DNA from: Nitrospirota bacterium
GTDB taxonomy: Bacteria; Nitrospirota; Thermodesulfovibrionia; Thermodesulfovibrionales; UBA6898
Length of the DNA stretch: 64,000 bases
Direction: 5' to 3'
Assembly (NCBI GenBank): GCA_016235245.1
Contig: JACRLO010000010.1
Location: 57,851-121,850 of the forward strand
Shown: positions 35,198-43,168 of the stretch, piece by piece
Layout: every line of letters starts with the position of its first letter
Position numbering within the stretch: the first letter of the stretch is position 1
Notes under the pieces: generated by a model
The model's database searches: none
What the model was told of the DNA's origin: nothing
What the model saw: the letters and a program-made list of their open reading frames with translations, nothing else
Position numbers and translations under genes: made by a program

Positions 35198-36382
35198 TTA
35201 GGCTGCCTTCAGGTCCGGAAAAAGCAGTGCAACCGATGTGCCCGTCTCTTCCGAGCTCTCGATCCGGATGAGACCTCCTTCTTCCTCCACGATGCTCTTG
35301 GCTATCGGCAGTCCGAGCCCTGTCCCTGTCTGAGACCTTCTGGTCAGGAAAAAAGGTTCGAAGACCTTTCCTATCTTTTCCGCTGGTATGCCCTCTCCAG
35401 TGTCCCGGATTTTGATGCTGATATAGGGGGCTCCCCTTACCATCTCGCGACCAGTCATAAGAGACAATGTGCCGCCCCGCGGCATCGCATCAAGGGCGTT
35501 TGCAATGATCCGCTCGATCGCCTCCCGGACCTGTTCTTTGTCCACGCGGATCACCGGGACGTCTTCGTATATTTTTTGTATGGTAATGGACTGTCTGCGA
35601 CATCGCTCTTCCCATGTCTTCAATGCTTCTTCGGCAATGCGGCGAATGTCATGGTCTTCCAGAAGGGGACTCCTGGTGCGCGAAAAGGCCAGGACGTCAC
35701 GAAGAATGCCTTCCAGTCTGCTTACCTCTTCGATGATATACTCCGCATACTTCCTCTCTTTTTCGCTGTCCGCTATTTTCTGGAGCCTCCGCGCAAAGCC
35801 GCCTACAGCGGTAAGCGGGTTTCTGATTTCGTCGGCAACGTTTGCGGCGATCCTGCCAAGTGCAGAGAGTTTTTCAACTTCCGCAAGCTCTTCCCTGAGA
35901 CGTTGTTTTTCGTCTTCCACCTTTTTCCGTTCGGTAATGTCCCTGATTGCGCCTACTGCAACAATCCCTCCTTCAGTCTCCAGCGGGCTCAGGCTGATAT
36001 CTGCAGGAAATTCTGCTCCGTCCTTTCTTAGTCCGTATATCGTCAGATTCGTGCCCATAGGCCTGACCCGCGGCTCTTCAAAATAGCGGACCACATTTTC
36101 ACGATGACTGCCCCGATACCGCTCAGGGATGAGAAAGTCGAGGTCCCGGCCGATCAGCTCATCCTCTGCATATCCGAAGAGTGCAGCGAGCTGGGCGTTC
36201 AGGAGAACGATCTTTGCATCCCTGCTCACAAAGACCATGGCATCAGGAGCAGACTGGAGTAGCTGTTCATACCGTCTCTGAACATTCAGAAACTCGGCGT
36301 GACACTGTTCCAACTCATGGGACCTCTGCCGCATCTCGGCCAGATTCTTTTCCAGTTCCTCTCGGGGCTTATAGCGTTCCAT
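35198..36382 (-). CDS. PAS-domain histidine kinase-like protein with Asp in place of the phospho-His
   Basis: AGGAGAGG precedes ATG 36382. A coiled-coil start, a PAS domain (RYEQLLQSAPDAMVFVSRDA to GGIVAVGAIRDITERK) and HisKA plus ATPase domains fill 394 residues. The ATPase boxes are complete: N-box ANALDAM, G1 DTGEGIP, F-box FEPFFLTR, G2 GTGLGLPIAKSI. The phosphoacceptor motif reads VADEIRNPLT; the usual His is Asp (codon GAC, plus-strand 35831-35833). No membrane helix, so cytosolic. No partner regulator is adjacent. Kinase-like pseudo-receptor or ATP-dependent sensor are possible. Confidence 0.88.
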   Translation of the reverse strand: MERYKPREELEKNLAEMRQRSHELEQCHAEFLNVQRRYEQLLQSAPDAMVFVSRDAKIVLLNAQLAALFGYAEDELIGRDLDFLIPERYRGSHRENVVRYFEEPRVRPMGTNLTIYGLRKDGAEFPADISLSPLETEGGIVAVGAIRDITERKKVEDEKQRLREELAEVEKLSALGRIAANVADEIRNPLTAVGGFARRLQKIADSEKERKYAEYIIEEVSRLEGILRDVLAFSRTRSPLLEDHDIRRIAEEALKTWEERCRRQSITIQKIYEDVPVIRVDKEQVREAIERIIANALDAMPRGGTLSLMTGREMVRGAPYISIKIRDTGEGIPAEKIGKVFEPFFLTRRSQTGTGLGLPIAKSIVEEEGGLIRIESSEETGTSVALLFPDLKAA

Positions 36383-36465
36383 CGTAAAACCTCTCCTGCC
36401 ATATTCTTGTTGCTGAATTCTGACCAAACTGGTTCATACCGCAACGAGGCCTGCTGTGCCGCCTG

Positions 36466-36684
36466 TTACAGATCGGTCAGCCGGTAACCGAGCTTCTCGA
36501 TATTCTCTCTCGTGATCCTGAGGAGGTCTTCTTCCGGAATCTCAGTCTCGTCAAAGGTGAGAACTACCGAACCTTCTTCGGCTGAAATTGATTCGACACC
36601 TTTCATCCTGCCGATGAAATGCATCAGTGCCAGAGAGCACTCCGAGCAGAATTCTTTTTGTACTTTGATATGCGACGTCTTCAT
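36466..36684 (-). CDS. Small heavy-metal-associated (HMA) domain protein
   Basis: A 72-residue copper-chaperone-like ferredoxin fold. The metal site is EFCSECSLALMHFI (Cys-x2-Cys, residues 13-16) at the start of the first helix, rather than the common M-x-C-x2-C in the first loop; the rest (GVESISAEEGSVVLTFDE, LEKLGYRL-like end) is standard HMA. Copper, mercury or cadmium binding is possible. Its promoter carries a twin inverted-repeat operator. Confidence 0.75.
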   Translation of the reverse strand: MKTSHIKVQKEFCSECSLALMHFIGRMKGVESISAEEGSVVLTFDETEIPEEDLLRITRENIEKLGYRLTDL

Positions 36685-36690
36685 GGTGCC

Positions 36691-36746
36691 AGTATATCAT
36701 ATTCGCAAAACTGCAAACAGATCTGCTTCATTTGCAGAGTTGCAAA
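36691..36746 (-). promoter_or_regulatory. HMA promoter with a twin inverted-repeat operator
   Basis: Two copies of TTTGCA-N4-TGCAAA-type palindromes lie at 36702-36717 (one mismatch, TTCGCA) and 36731-36746 (perfect), 29 bp centre to centre, or nearly three helical turns. On the minus strand a -10 TATACT (36691-36696) follows the first copy, so a bound repressor would overlap the HMA promoter. The regulator is unknown; the spacing to the plus-strand gene at 36867 means both directions could be affected. Confidence 0.55.
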
Positions 36747-36866
36747 GGATATCTGCAGAAGAATCCTTTAAAAACAAGCCATCTAAAGTTGGCATGAAGT
36801 CTGCAAGGTATATTACAAGATCAAAACCAAAAAGTAGGCGCTTCTAAGCGAAAGGAGAATAAGAAA

Positions 36867-37187
36867 ATGAAAACCAACGGAATGAAGAAAATGGGATTAT
36901 ACATCGGAGCAGGAGCAGGTCTCATGCTGTTTGCCGTAGCAGGGTTGCTTCCAGGTTCAGTGATCGGCGGGATGATCGGCATCAATATAGCAGGCAGCCT
37001 CTTTGGGCTACCTCTTGAGGCCACCATGCTTGCAAGACTTATCGTAGCAGCCTCGATGATCCTTGGCGTGTGCATGTCGGGTGCGGTAATTGTAACGGCA
37101 ACCTCATCCCTTGGCTGGCTTATGGGAAATGTGGCCGAGACGTTAATGTCAGGCAGGGCAGTCGCAGCTGAAGCAGGCAGCAGATAG
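36867..37187 (+). CDS. Glycine-rich two-helix membrane protein A
   Basis: A 106-residue protein with a good ribosome site (AAAGGAG). Two predicted membrane helices are LYIGAGAGLMLFAVAGLLPG and the one around LIVAASMILGVCMSGAVIV, with glycine-zipper spacing. It is homologous to the next gene throughout (LPG, a central FG/MGGP-type loop, then a Met-Ala-rich helix), so the pair arose by duplication. Function unknown; oligomerising envelope protein or stress-related protein is a guess. Confidence 0.6.
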   Translation: MKTNGMKKMGLYIGAGAGLMLFAVAGLLPGSVIGGMIGINIAGSLFGLPLEATMLARLIVAASMILGVCMSGAVIVTATSSLGWLMGNVAETLMSGRAVAAEAGSR

Positions 37188-37228
37188 TCATAACCAACTA
37201 ATAAAATTCGGCATAAAGGAGAACGACA

Positions 37229-37564
37229 ATGAAAGCAAGAAAAGAGATGGTAGCGATGGGAACGAAGATCGGGGCAGCACTGGGCGGGATCGCATTTCTG
37301 GTATTTGGAGCACTTCCCGGATTTTTCTTTGGCAGCTACGGGACACTGCTGGTGCTTAAGCACCTTATGGGCGGCCCTGTTGAGCCGACGGTGATTGTAA
37401 GGATGGCCGTAGCCGTAGGAACACTTCTTGGCGTAGTCTGCATCGGGTCAGTGAGTATCGTGCTTGGGTCGGTCATCGGCACAGGGATTGGGTATGCGAT
37501 AGAGGCAGTATCCTCGCCTGTAACAGCGAAAGAGACATCCGAGGCAGCAGCAAAGAGCAACTAA
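37229..37564 (+). CDS. Glycine-rich two-helix membrane protein B
   Basis: Tandem paralog of the preceding gene, 111 residues, preceded by AAAGGAGA. Helices lie at about 12-32 (GAALGGIAFLVFGALPGFFF) and 53-80 (RMAVAVGTLLGVVCIGSVSI). The central GGPVEPTVIVR corresponds to FGLPLEATMLAR in protein A. A rho-independent terminator follows. No function assigned. Confidence 0.6.
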   Translation: MKARKEMVAMGTKIGAALGGIAFLVFGALPGFFFGSYGTLLVLKHLMGGPVEPTVIVRMAVAVGTLLGVVCIGSVSIVLGSVIGTGIGYAIEAVSSPVTAKETSEAAAKSN

Positions 37565-37596
37565 CAACAAAGTAAAAGATAGCGCACGCAGAAAAA

Positions 37597-37622
37597 GGGG
37601 AGACCATAAGTCTCCTCTTTGC
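37597..37622 (+). terminator. Rho-independent terminator after the glycine-rich pair
   Basis: Stem GGGGAGAC with GTCTCCTC (one G-U pair), loop CATAA, then TTTGCTTTT, 32 bp after the stop at 37564. Confidence 0.75.
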
Positions 37623-37758
37623 TTTTGTACTATCCCGATGTTTAACGTGACGTTTTCAGGCGGGATGAAATCTTTTTTGTAGTCAAAGGGTTATTTGACT
37701 CAAGGCACTATATTTGATACGATTTCCTGTGTAATCTGGCACAGAAAAGGAGAAAGTG

Positions 37759-37932
37759 ATGGTTACCAAAAAAGCAGTGAAGAAGGCAGTAAAGAAAGTG
37801 GTAAAGAATGTTGTGAAGGCCGAAAAGAAGATCGTTAAAAAGACGGTAAAGAAGGCAAAGGCAATTGAAAAGAAGGTCGAGAAAAAAGTTGCTTCCGCTG
37901 TGAAGACGGTCAAGAAAAAGATCAGTAAGTAG
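37759..37932 (+). CDS. Lysine-rich histone H1-like protein (57 aa)
   Basis: Preceded by AGGAGAAAG, this frame begins MVTKKAVKKAVKKVVKNVVK and ends AVKTVKKKISK; nearly 40 percent Lys with Ala and Val in a two-helix-like repeat of KK-x-V. Such sequences resemble the tails of eukaryotic H1 and bacterial HctA/AlgP-like nucleoid proteins. It likely binds nucleic acid non-specifically. Low-complexity sequence makes homology uncertain, but the ribosome site and clean frame favour a real gene. Confidence 0.65.
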   Translation: MVTKKAVKKAVKKVVKNVVKAEKKIVKKTVKKAKAIEKKVEKKVASAVKTVKKKISK

Positions 37933-38012
37933 CTCAAAAAAAAACGGTATATCATGAAGCACGGGAAGTTGTGTCTGAGAGTAGTGGAATACATTTGCCG
38001 GGAGGATGGAGC

Positions 38013-38315
38013 ATGAACCTTAAGAAACTGATCATGATCGCAGTAGTTATGGCTGCTCTTATTAGTGCAGCGCAGATTGCAACTGCAGCCGAAGAAGGAG
38101 CCGCTTTCAATGCCTTGGTCGGCATCAGGGAGAACCTGCTTGCAAATGTCGGGAAGCGGGTTTCTGTCAGGATTACGACGGGTGACGCGATTGAAGGTAC
38201 GGTTGTCAAGGTTGGCGATCAGGCGGTGCAGCTTGCCAAACTTTCGGGCCGTGACTTTTATGACGCGATCATCCGCATCGACAGGATCGAGGCGATCATC
38301 TTCAAGGCCCGTTAA
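38013..38315 (+). CDS. Exported small protein with an LSm/SH3-like barrel
   Basis: Start at ATG 38013 after GGAGGATGGAG. A signal peptide ends ATAA (LIMIAVVMAALISAAQIATA). The mature 80 residues contain RVSVRITTGDAIEGTVVKVG and YDAIIRIDRIEAII, which strongly suggest a small five-stranded Sm/SH3-type barrel as in Hfq or LSm proteins, but exported. Possible role: periplasmic or outer-membrane assembly; function unknown. Confidence 0.6.
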   Translation: MNLKKLIMIAVVMAALISAAQIATAAEEGAAFNALVGIRENLLANVGKRVSVRITTGDAIEGTVVKVGDQAVQLAKLSGRDFYDAIIRIDRIEAIIFKAR

Positions 38316-38378
38316 TAGACCTCTTTTGGTGCAGGATGGCTGATTTTACCTCGGAACAGATGTCCTGATCGCATCGTT

Positions 38379-39287
38379 ATGTCACATTCCAACGGTTCAA
38401 TAAAGGCGATTATGTATGCCCTGGGCGCAAACGGGGGCATTGCTTTGGCAAAGGGTGCTGCTGCGTGGCATACGGGCTCCGGGGCGATGCTGGCAGAGGC
38501 TGTGCATTCCTTTGCGGACTGTGCCAACCAGATACTGCTTCTTGTCGGTCTTAAACGGGCCAAGCGGCCCTGTAATGAAGACCACCCCCTCGGCTACGGC
38601 AAAGCGATCTACTTCTGGTCTTTTATCGTTGCCGTTATGCTCTTCAGCATGGGAGGCATCTTCTCCATCTATGAGGGTATTCACAAGATGCTCCATCCGG
38701 AAATGCCCGAATCTCCCTGGATTGCAGTGGCGGTCCTTGTCGTCTCGATCGGCCTTGAGATGGGGTCGCTGAAGGGCGCGCTTGTGGAGGTGCGAAAGGT
38801 TCAGGGCAACCGGTCATTCCTGAACTGGTTCAGAAGCAGCCGTCAAAGTGAGTTGATCGTTGTCACAGGAGAGGATATTGCCGCTCTTTTCGGCCTCTTC
38901 TTTGCGCTGATGGCAGTCCTTGCTACAATCGTTACCGCCAACCCGCTCTTTGATGCCATCGGCACGGTTGCGATCGGCGCAGTCCTTATCCTTGTGGCCG
39001 TAGCTGTCGGCATTGAGGTAAAGAGCCTGTTGATCGGTGAGAGCGCCGATCCTGAGACCGTTGCCGCCCTGCGGGAGTTTTTGTCGAAGAGGCCTGAGGT
39101 CGGAGAAGTATACAGCCTTATCACGCTGCAACTCGGCGTGGAACTGATGGTTTCGGCAAAAGTAAAGATGAAGGAGATGGGCACGGCCTTACAGATGATC
39201 GAGGATATTAACAGGGTGGAGTCGGCCCTGAGGGGCGCGTTCCCCCAGATACGGTGGATCTTCTTCGAACCTGATATAAAGGATTAG
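38379..39287 (+). CDS. Cation diffusion facilitator family transporter
   Basis: Six-helix CDF metal exporter with a C-terminal cytoplasmic domain, 302 residues. The first metal-site helix reads AEAVHSFADCANQ (His-x3-Asp), the second has VTGEDIAALFGLF, where the usual HxxxD is Glu-Asp-x3, so selectivity may differ from zinc-only transporters. The C-terminal domain (from about 215) is the ferredoxin-like dimerisation module. Substrate could be Zn, Fe, Mn or Co. The HMA gene 1.7 kb upstream is a related metal theme only. Confidence 0.9.
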   Translation: MSHSNGSIKAIMYALGANGGIALAKGAAAWHTGSGAMLAEAVHSFADCANQILLLVGLKRAKRPCNEDHPLGYGKAIYFWSFIVAVMLFSMGGIFSIYEGIHKMLHPEMPESPWIAVAVLVVSIGLEMGSLKGALVEVRKVQGNRSFLNWFRSSRQSELIVVTGEDIAALFGLFFALMAVLATIVTANPLFDAIGTVAIGAVLILVAVAVGIEVKSLLIGESADPETVAALREFLSKRPEVGEVYSLITLQLGVELMVSAKVKMKEMGTALQMIEDINRVESALRGAFPQIRWIFFEPDIKD

Positions 39288-39341
39288 AACCCTTTGCCGG
39301 CTCTGCAGGCCTGTCGAATGGGCCTGCCTGCTCAATATATT

Positions 39342-40508
39342 TCAGAGATACACAATCTTGTCTGACAGTCCTGTCAGGTTTTCGCAGCTCCCTTCCCTTA
39401 TTGCAAAGGTATTTTCTATGCCGACAGCCCCTTTTCCCGGAAAGAGAAATTTCGGTTCAACGGCGATGGTCTGACCTGATAGAAGCGGCGCCCTGAACTT
39501 GGGCGCAAGAACAGGCAGTTCGTCCAGTTCGAGACCAACGCCATGTCCGACAAACTTTGCCAGTTCACCGGGATGGCCCATGAAATGCTCTGCCAGTCCT
39601 GCATCAGCCGCCATGTTTGCAGCACCGGAGAATAGCTCTTCACCTATCTGGCCAGGCAGAAGCCGCTCTTTGATCCATGCCTGAATTTCGAGCGAGATGG
39701 AAAAGGCGTTTTCAAGCGTCCGATCGAGCCTGCCAAAGCAGAAGATGCGGGTCATATCAACGATATACCCGTTATAAAAGCCCCCGTAATCCACCACAAT
39801 CGGAAGGTCTGCCCTGATCGGGTCAGTCGAGGGACCATACGGCGCTGCCGTCCAGTGGCCCCTGCCGGTGATCGGGCCGTCAAAGCAGCCGCTTACCGCA
39901 GCATTCTCACCGCTGACCGCAATGCCCGTAATCTCCTGATTAAAGCCACGTATACGAAGATAGCCTCCGATGCCCTGTTTCCGGAGGCGGTATTCAAACT
40001 CCGCAGCAAGGTCAATCTCCCTGATGCCGGGCTTAAGGAATTCGGGAATGGTGCTGAATGCCTCGGCAAGCAGCTGACCGCTTATCCGCATCTGATCCAG
40101 TTCCCATGCGGATTTTATTGAGCGCAGGTCGCGGTTGATCGGCGAGATGGCGCGAAATTCGCAATTGTCGAGCAGATTTCGGTAAAAATTGAAGTGCTGC
40201 ATAGGCAGGACGTCATAGGTGAGCCCTATGGTCTTTACGCTGCTGCCGAAGACATCAGGCAGATCGCGGCTGGAGGGGAAGGGCCGGACATCCCTGACAG
40301 CACTTTCCCGGACTGCCCTGCTGTAACTTTTTCTGACGAGCAGGACAGGATCACCTTCGACCGGAATCCAGAGGACGCTGTTCTGCCGTGTTCCGGAAAA
40401 ATAGAAGACATCGACTGCATAATGAAAGAGCGCGCCGTCAAGTCCGGCCTCTGCAATCCTTTTTCTAAGACTGACAAGCCTCAGCTCAATTTCAAGTTCT
40501 GGTGTCAT
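39342..40508 (-). CDS. M24-family metallopeptidase (Xaa-Pro aminopeptidase-like)
   Basis: Creatinase/prolidase family protein of 388 residues. N-terminal non-catalytic domain (1-130) then a pita-bread domain with the five metal ligands: Asp in VVDYGGFYNG, Asp in IVDMTR, His in FVGHGVGLELDE, Glu in AVEPKFLF, Glu in GIENTFAI. All are present, so catalysis is expected. It may remove Xaa-Pro dipeptides. It lies 37 bp downstream of the PGK-coupled unknown gene and may be in the same transcript. Confidence 0.9.
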   Translation of the reverse strand: MTPELEIELRLVSLRKRIAEAGLDGALFHYAVDVFYFSGTRQNSVLWIPVEGDPVLLVRKSYSRAVRESAVRDVRPFPSSRDLPDVFGSSVKTIGLTYDVLPMQHFNFYRNLLDNCEFRAISPINRDLRSIKSAWELDQMRISGQLLAEAFSTIPEFLKPGIREIDLAAEFEYRLRKQGIGGYLRIRGFNQEITGIAVSGENAAVSGCFDGPITGRGHWTAAPYGPSTDPIRADLPIVVDYGGFYNGYIVDMTRIFCFGRLDRTLENAFSISLEIQAWIKERLLPGQIGEELFSGAANMAADAGLAEHFMGHPGELAKFVGHGVGLELDELPVLAPKFRAPLLSGQTIAVEPKFLFPGKGAVGIENTFAIREGSCENLTGLSDKIVYL

Positions 40509-40544
40509 ATCCGGATTATTATACGAAAAGTACGTCTGTTATGC

Positions 40545-41018
40545 TCAGGCCCTCGGTGAGAGTCCGGCTATAAAGGTCTGCAGTTCTTCAGGCGCAAGCG
40601 GTCTGCCGGGATGTTTCATTTCAGGGCAGCAGGAAACGATGATCTTTTCAAAGAGATCCTCGGTGCAGAGAGCGATTATGCCGGCTGGCAGGGAGGCAGG
40701 AGCATCTTCAACAAGCAGAATCTCCGAATACCAGGCTTCCTGCGTGGGAGCGATGCCGGAGCAGTCCCTGCCACGGATTAATCTGGGCCGTGCGCCATGG
40801 GATATGGCCAGGCGGCTGACATTGTGTTTGAGGAGCTGCAGGCCGCGGATTACAGGATTGGAGCTAAGCCCGTGGCGGCCACGTGTAAGCGTTGAAAAAC
40901 GCGTTATGTTGACTCCTGAGCAATAGACCCAGGCATTGCTGCCGCGTTCCGGTGCCTGGCGGACAACAAAATAGAGATAGTCGTTTATATATTCGTATTT
41001 CTTCAGTGGGCCGGTCAT
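40545..41018 (-). CDS. Uncharacterised protein coupled to the PGK-like gene
   Basis: A 157-residue paralog of 28576-29040: the shared blocks DYLYFVV, YCSGVNITRF, SSNPVIRGLQLLK, LAISHGARPR and CSGIAPTQEAWYSE appear in order. Its ATG overlaps the stop of the upstream PGK-like gene by 1 bp (TAATG), so the two are translationally coupled. I do not recognise the family. Co-regulation with a glycolytic-like kinase could hint at a metabolic role; that is speculation. Confidence 0.6.
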   Translation of the reverse strand: MTGPLKKYEYINDYLYFVVRQAPERGSNAWVYCSGVNITRFSTLTRGRHGLSSNPVIRGLQLLKHNVSRLAISHGARPRLIRGRDCSGIAPTQEAWYSEILLVEDAPASLPAGIIALCTEDLFEKIIVSCCPEMKHPGRPLAPEELQTFIAGLSPRA

Positions 41019-42322
41019 TATCTCTGACTCCTGTCTATGAGTGCCTGAACCGGTTTGAGCCCGTAAGGACTGCCCTGCTCTATAGCGGTAAGCACAGTCC
41101 CTCCGCCGGTAAAGAAATAGTAGTTTGCATTATCCATAACAGAGAGGTAAAGCCCCGGACAGAGGTCCTTGAATTCCTGAAGCGTATCGCCGCCGCCATA
41201 CATCTTCAGGGCTGAACTGTTTCTGTCTATGGTCTGATCAAGGGCCTGTGAGCCTGCAGAGAAATGGGGAGTAAAGCCCATGACCGCATTGACGAAGATC
41301 GTCCTGGCTGAAGCGATAACCGAAGCGGCAGCAGGGTCTTCAAATGATGCGGGATCGATATCGAGAATATATCCGAATGAATCGCCGGCGCTGAAGTCCT
41401 TTATCGATATGGTCCGGTATCTGCCCTCTGTGCGAGATTCGAGGATGTCAGACTCGACGAGGTGAGGGAGTTCCACGATCTTTTTTCTGACCTTATCTTT
41501 TTCAACCAGTTCCTTTGCGAGTGCGATGTCCTCATCAAGTACACCTTTTATTTTTACCCCATACTTTGCGCAGAGATAGGTGTTATAGATGACGCCTCCG
41601 AGGATGAGATGGTCAACCTTTTCATAAATGGCAGAGAGCGGCCCGATCTTTGTATCGTATTTTGACCCTGCCACAACCGCAAGGAACGGCCTTTCCGGGG
41701 AGAGAACCCTGTCAAGATTCAGGATCTCCTGCTGCATCAGAAAACCGGCATAGGAGGGGAGATGGTTGGTGATCGTATAGGTCGATGCGTGCGGCTGCCA
41801 CGATCCGAAGGCGTCGTTTACATAAATATCGGCAAGACCGGCAAGCTGAAGTGCAAAAGTCTCTGCTGCTCCTCCCTTGGCCTCTTCGCCCTGGAACCAG
41901 CGCGTATTCGGCAGATAGATACCGCCGAGTCTTCTTTCCTTCAGTTCCCTGATCGCAAGATTGATCGATGTGTCGATGCCGGTAATCCCTTTCTCAGGAT
42001 CAGCAGAAATTCTGGGAATGTGGATCTTCGTATGCAGTTTCTGCTCAAGATACTGCACAATCGGTTCTACGGATTCCTCAGGCCTGCAGACGATGGCCCC
42101 TGATTTTTTGTCCCGCGGCCTTCCGACATGGGTCATCATAATTGGCCTGCCTCCCCGCTCTACGATATGAAACAGGGTGCCGATCGTCCTGTCGATTCTG
42201 AAGGGGTCGCGTATCTCGCCGTTTTTAACTACGTTATGATCGAAGCGGACCAGAACGATCTTTCCGTTGAGGTCCGCCTCCTGTATCAGGGGCAGCCTGC
42301 GCTCTTTCTGAGTATTGATCAT
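41018..42322 (-). CDS. pgk: Divergent phosphoglycerate kinase
   Basis: ATP-forming 3-phosphoglycerate kinase of glycolysis/gluconeogenesis, 434 residues. Recognisable PGK blocks are IVLVRFDHNVVKNGEIRD, MTHVGRPR, LPNTRWFQGEE, YVNDAFGSWQPHAST, LPSYAGFLMQQE, GSKYDTKIGPL (the Lys is kept) and FFTGGGTVL. Against typical PGK there are several changes (Asp-His-Asn for Asp-Leu-Asn, Thr-His-Val for His-Leu, Trp-Gln-Pro for the usual His-Arg). It may be the sole PGK or a paralog with a shifted substrate; the window does not tell. GAGGTAACC precedes the ATG. Confidence 0.85.
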   Translation of the reverse strand: MINTQKERRLPLIQEADLNGKIVLVRFDHNVVKNGEIRDPFRIDRTIGTLFHIVERGGRPIMMTHVGRPRDKKSGAIVCRPEESVEPIVQYLEQKLHTKIHIPRISADPEKGITGIDTSINLAIRELKERRLGGIYLPNTRWFQGEEAKGGAAETFALQLAGLADIYVNDAFGSWQPHASTYTITNHLPSYAGFLMQQEILNLDRVLSPERPFLAVVAGSKYDTKIGPLSAIYEKVDHLILGGVIYNTYLCAKYGVKIKGVLDEDIALAKELVEKDKVRKKIVELPHLVESDILESRTEGRYRTISIKDFSAGDSFGYILDIDPASFEDPAAASVIASARTIFVNAVMGFTPHFSAGSQALDQTIDRNSSALKMYGGGDTLQEFKDLCPGLYLSVMDNANYYFFTGGGTVLTAIEQGSPYGLKPVQALIDRSQR

Positions 42323-42416
42323 GGTTACCTCATGGATTGGAATTCAGAGAAAAATCATTCCGTCTTCGTTAAAGTGTATTGTTTCAAATGTCACATGTCA
42401 AACAGATTGCGCATCT

Positions 42417-43151
42417 TTATCCGTGGCCGTCCTTTATGAGGCCTTCTTCTATCTGCGAGATAATGCCATGCAGCATGCGCGCCTCCCGCTCGGTAATCCC
42501 GGTTCTGGCCATGAGCCGCTTCAGGTTCGTCATAATATATTCCTCTCCATATCGGATGCCCTTGGCCTTATACCCCGCCAATTTCATGATCTTTCGGAGC
42601 CTTTCAAAAAGACCGCCGAACTTTTCGCTGCTGATGACGGCAGGTGCGGGTGCCATTGAGTGGTCTCCGCTGGAAAGTTCATAGGCAATGAGAAGAACCG
42701 CCTGGGCGAGATTGAAAGAAGGATGTTCAGGGGAGGAAGGGATTCTGATCATGAAGGAGCATGCCGAGCTTTCTTCGTTGGTGAGCCCCCTGTCTTCTCT
42801 TCCGAAGAGCAGCGCAATGCGGTTATGTTTAGAAAGACTCCTGATTTTTGACGCCGCATCGCGAACAGGATATACCAGGCCGCGTTTCTTTCCGGGTCTT
42901 CGCGTAGTGCCGATGACTACGGATTTTTCACATAAGGCAGTTGCCAGCTCGGAATGGACTTTAGCGCGGGCGAGGATGTCTTCTGCTCCGTGGGCAAACC
43001 AGCCGGCTTCTTCAGAAGGGAATTTCCCCGGCCTGATCAGTTCGAGTCGTGAGAACCCCAGATTTTTCAGGGCACGGGCAGAAGCACCGATATTTCCGCT
43101 CTCCATCGTCTCGACAAGCACGAAGGAGACATTCTCTTTCCAGTTCTTCAT
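42417..43151 (-). CDS. SpoU-family RNA methyltransferase, TrmJ-like
   Basis: SPOUT 2'-O-methyltransferase of 244 residues from the ATG at 43151; an upstream start overlapping uup would give 263. Motifs: NIGASARALKNLGF (motif 1), NRIALLFGREDRGLTNEE (motif 2) and HPSFNLAQAVLLIAYEL (motif 3, the knot). Placement of a C-terminal helical tail (about 165-244) is as in TrmJ, which methylates tRNA position 32. Target is inferred. It starts 17 bp after uup and is probably cotranscribed with it. Confidence 0.9.
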   Translation of the reverse strand: MKNWKENVSFVLVETMESGNIGASARALKNLGFSRLELIRPGKFPSEEAGWFAHGAEDILARAKVHSELATALCEKSVVIGTTRRPGKKRGLVYPVRDAASKIRSLSKHNRIALLFGREDRGLTNEESSACSFMIRIPSSPEHPSFNLAQAVLLIAYELSSGDHSMAPAPAVISSEKFGGLFERLRKIMKLAGYKAKGIRYGEEYIMTNLKRLMARTGITEREARMLHGIISQIEEGLIKDGHG

Positions 43152-43168
43152 AAGACTATTCCGCCTTG

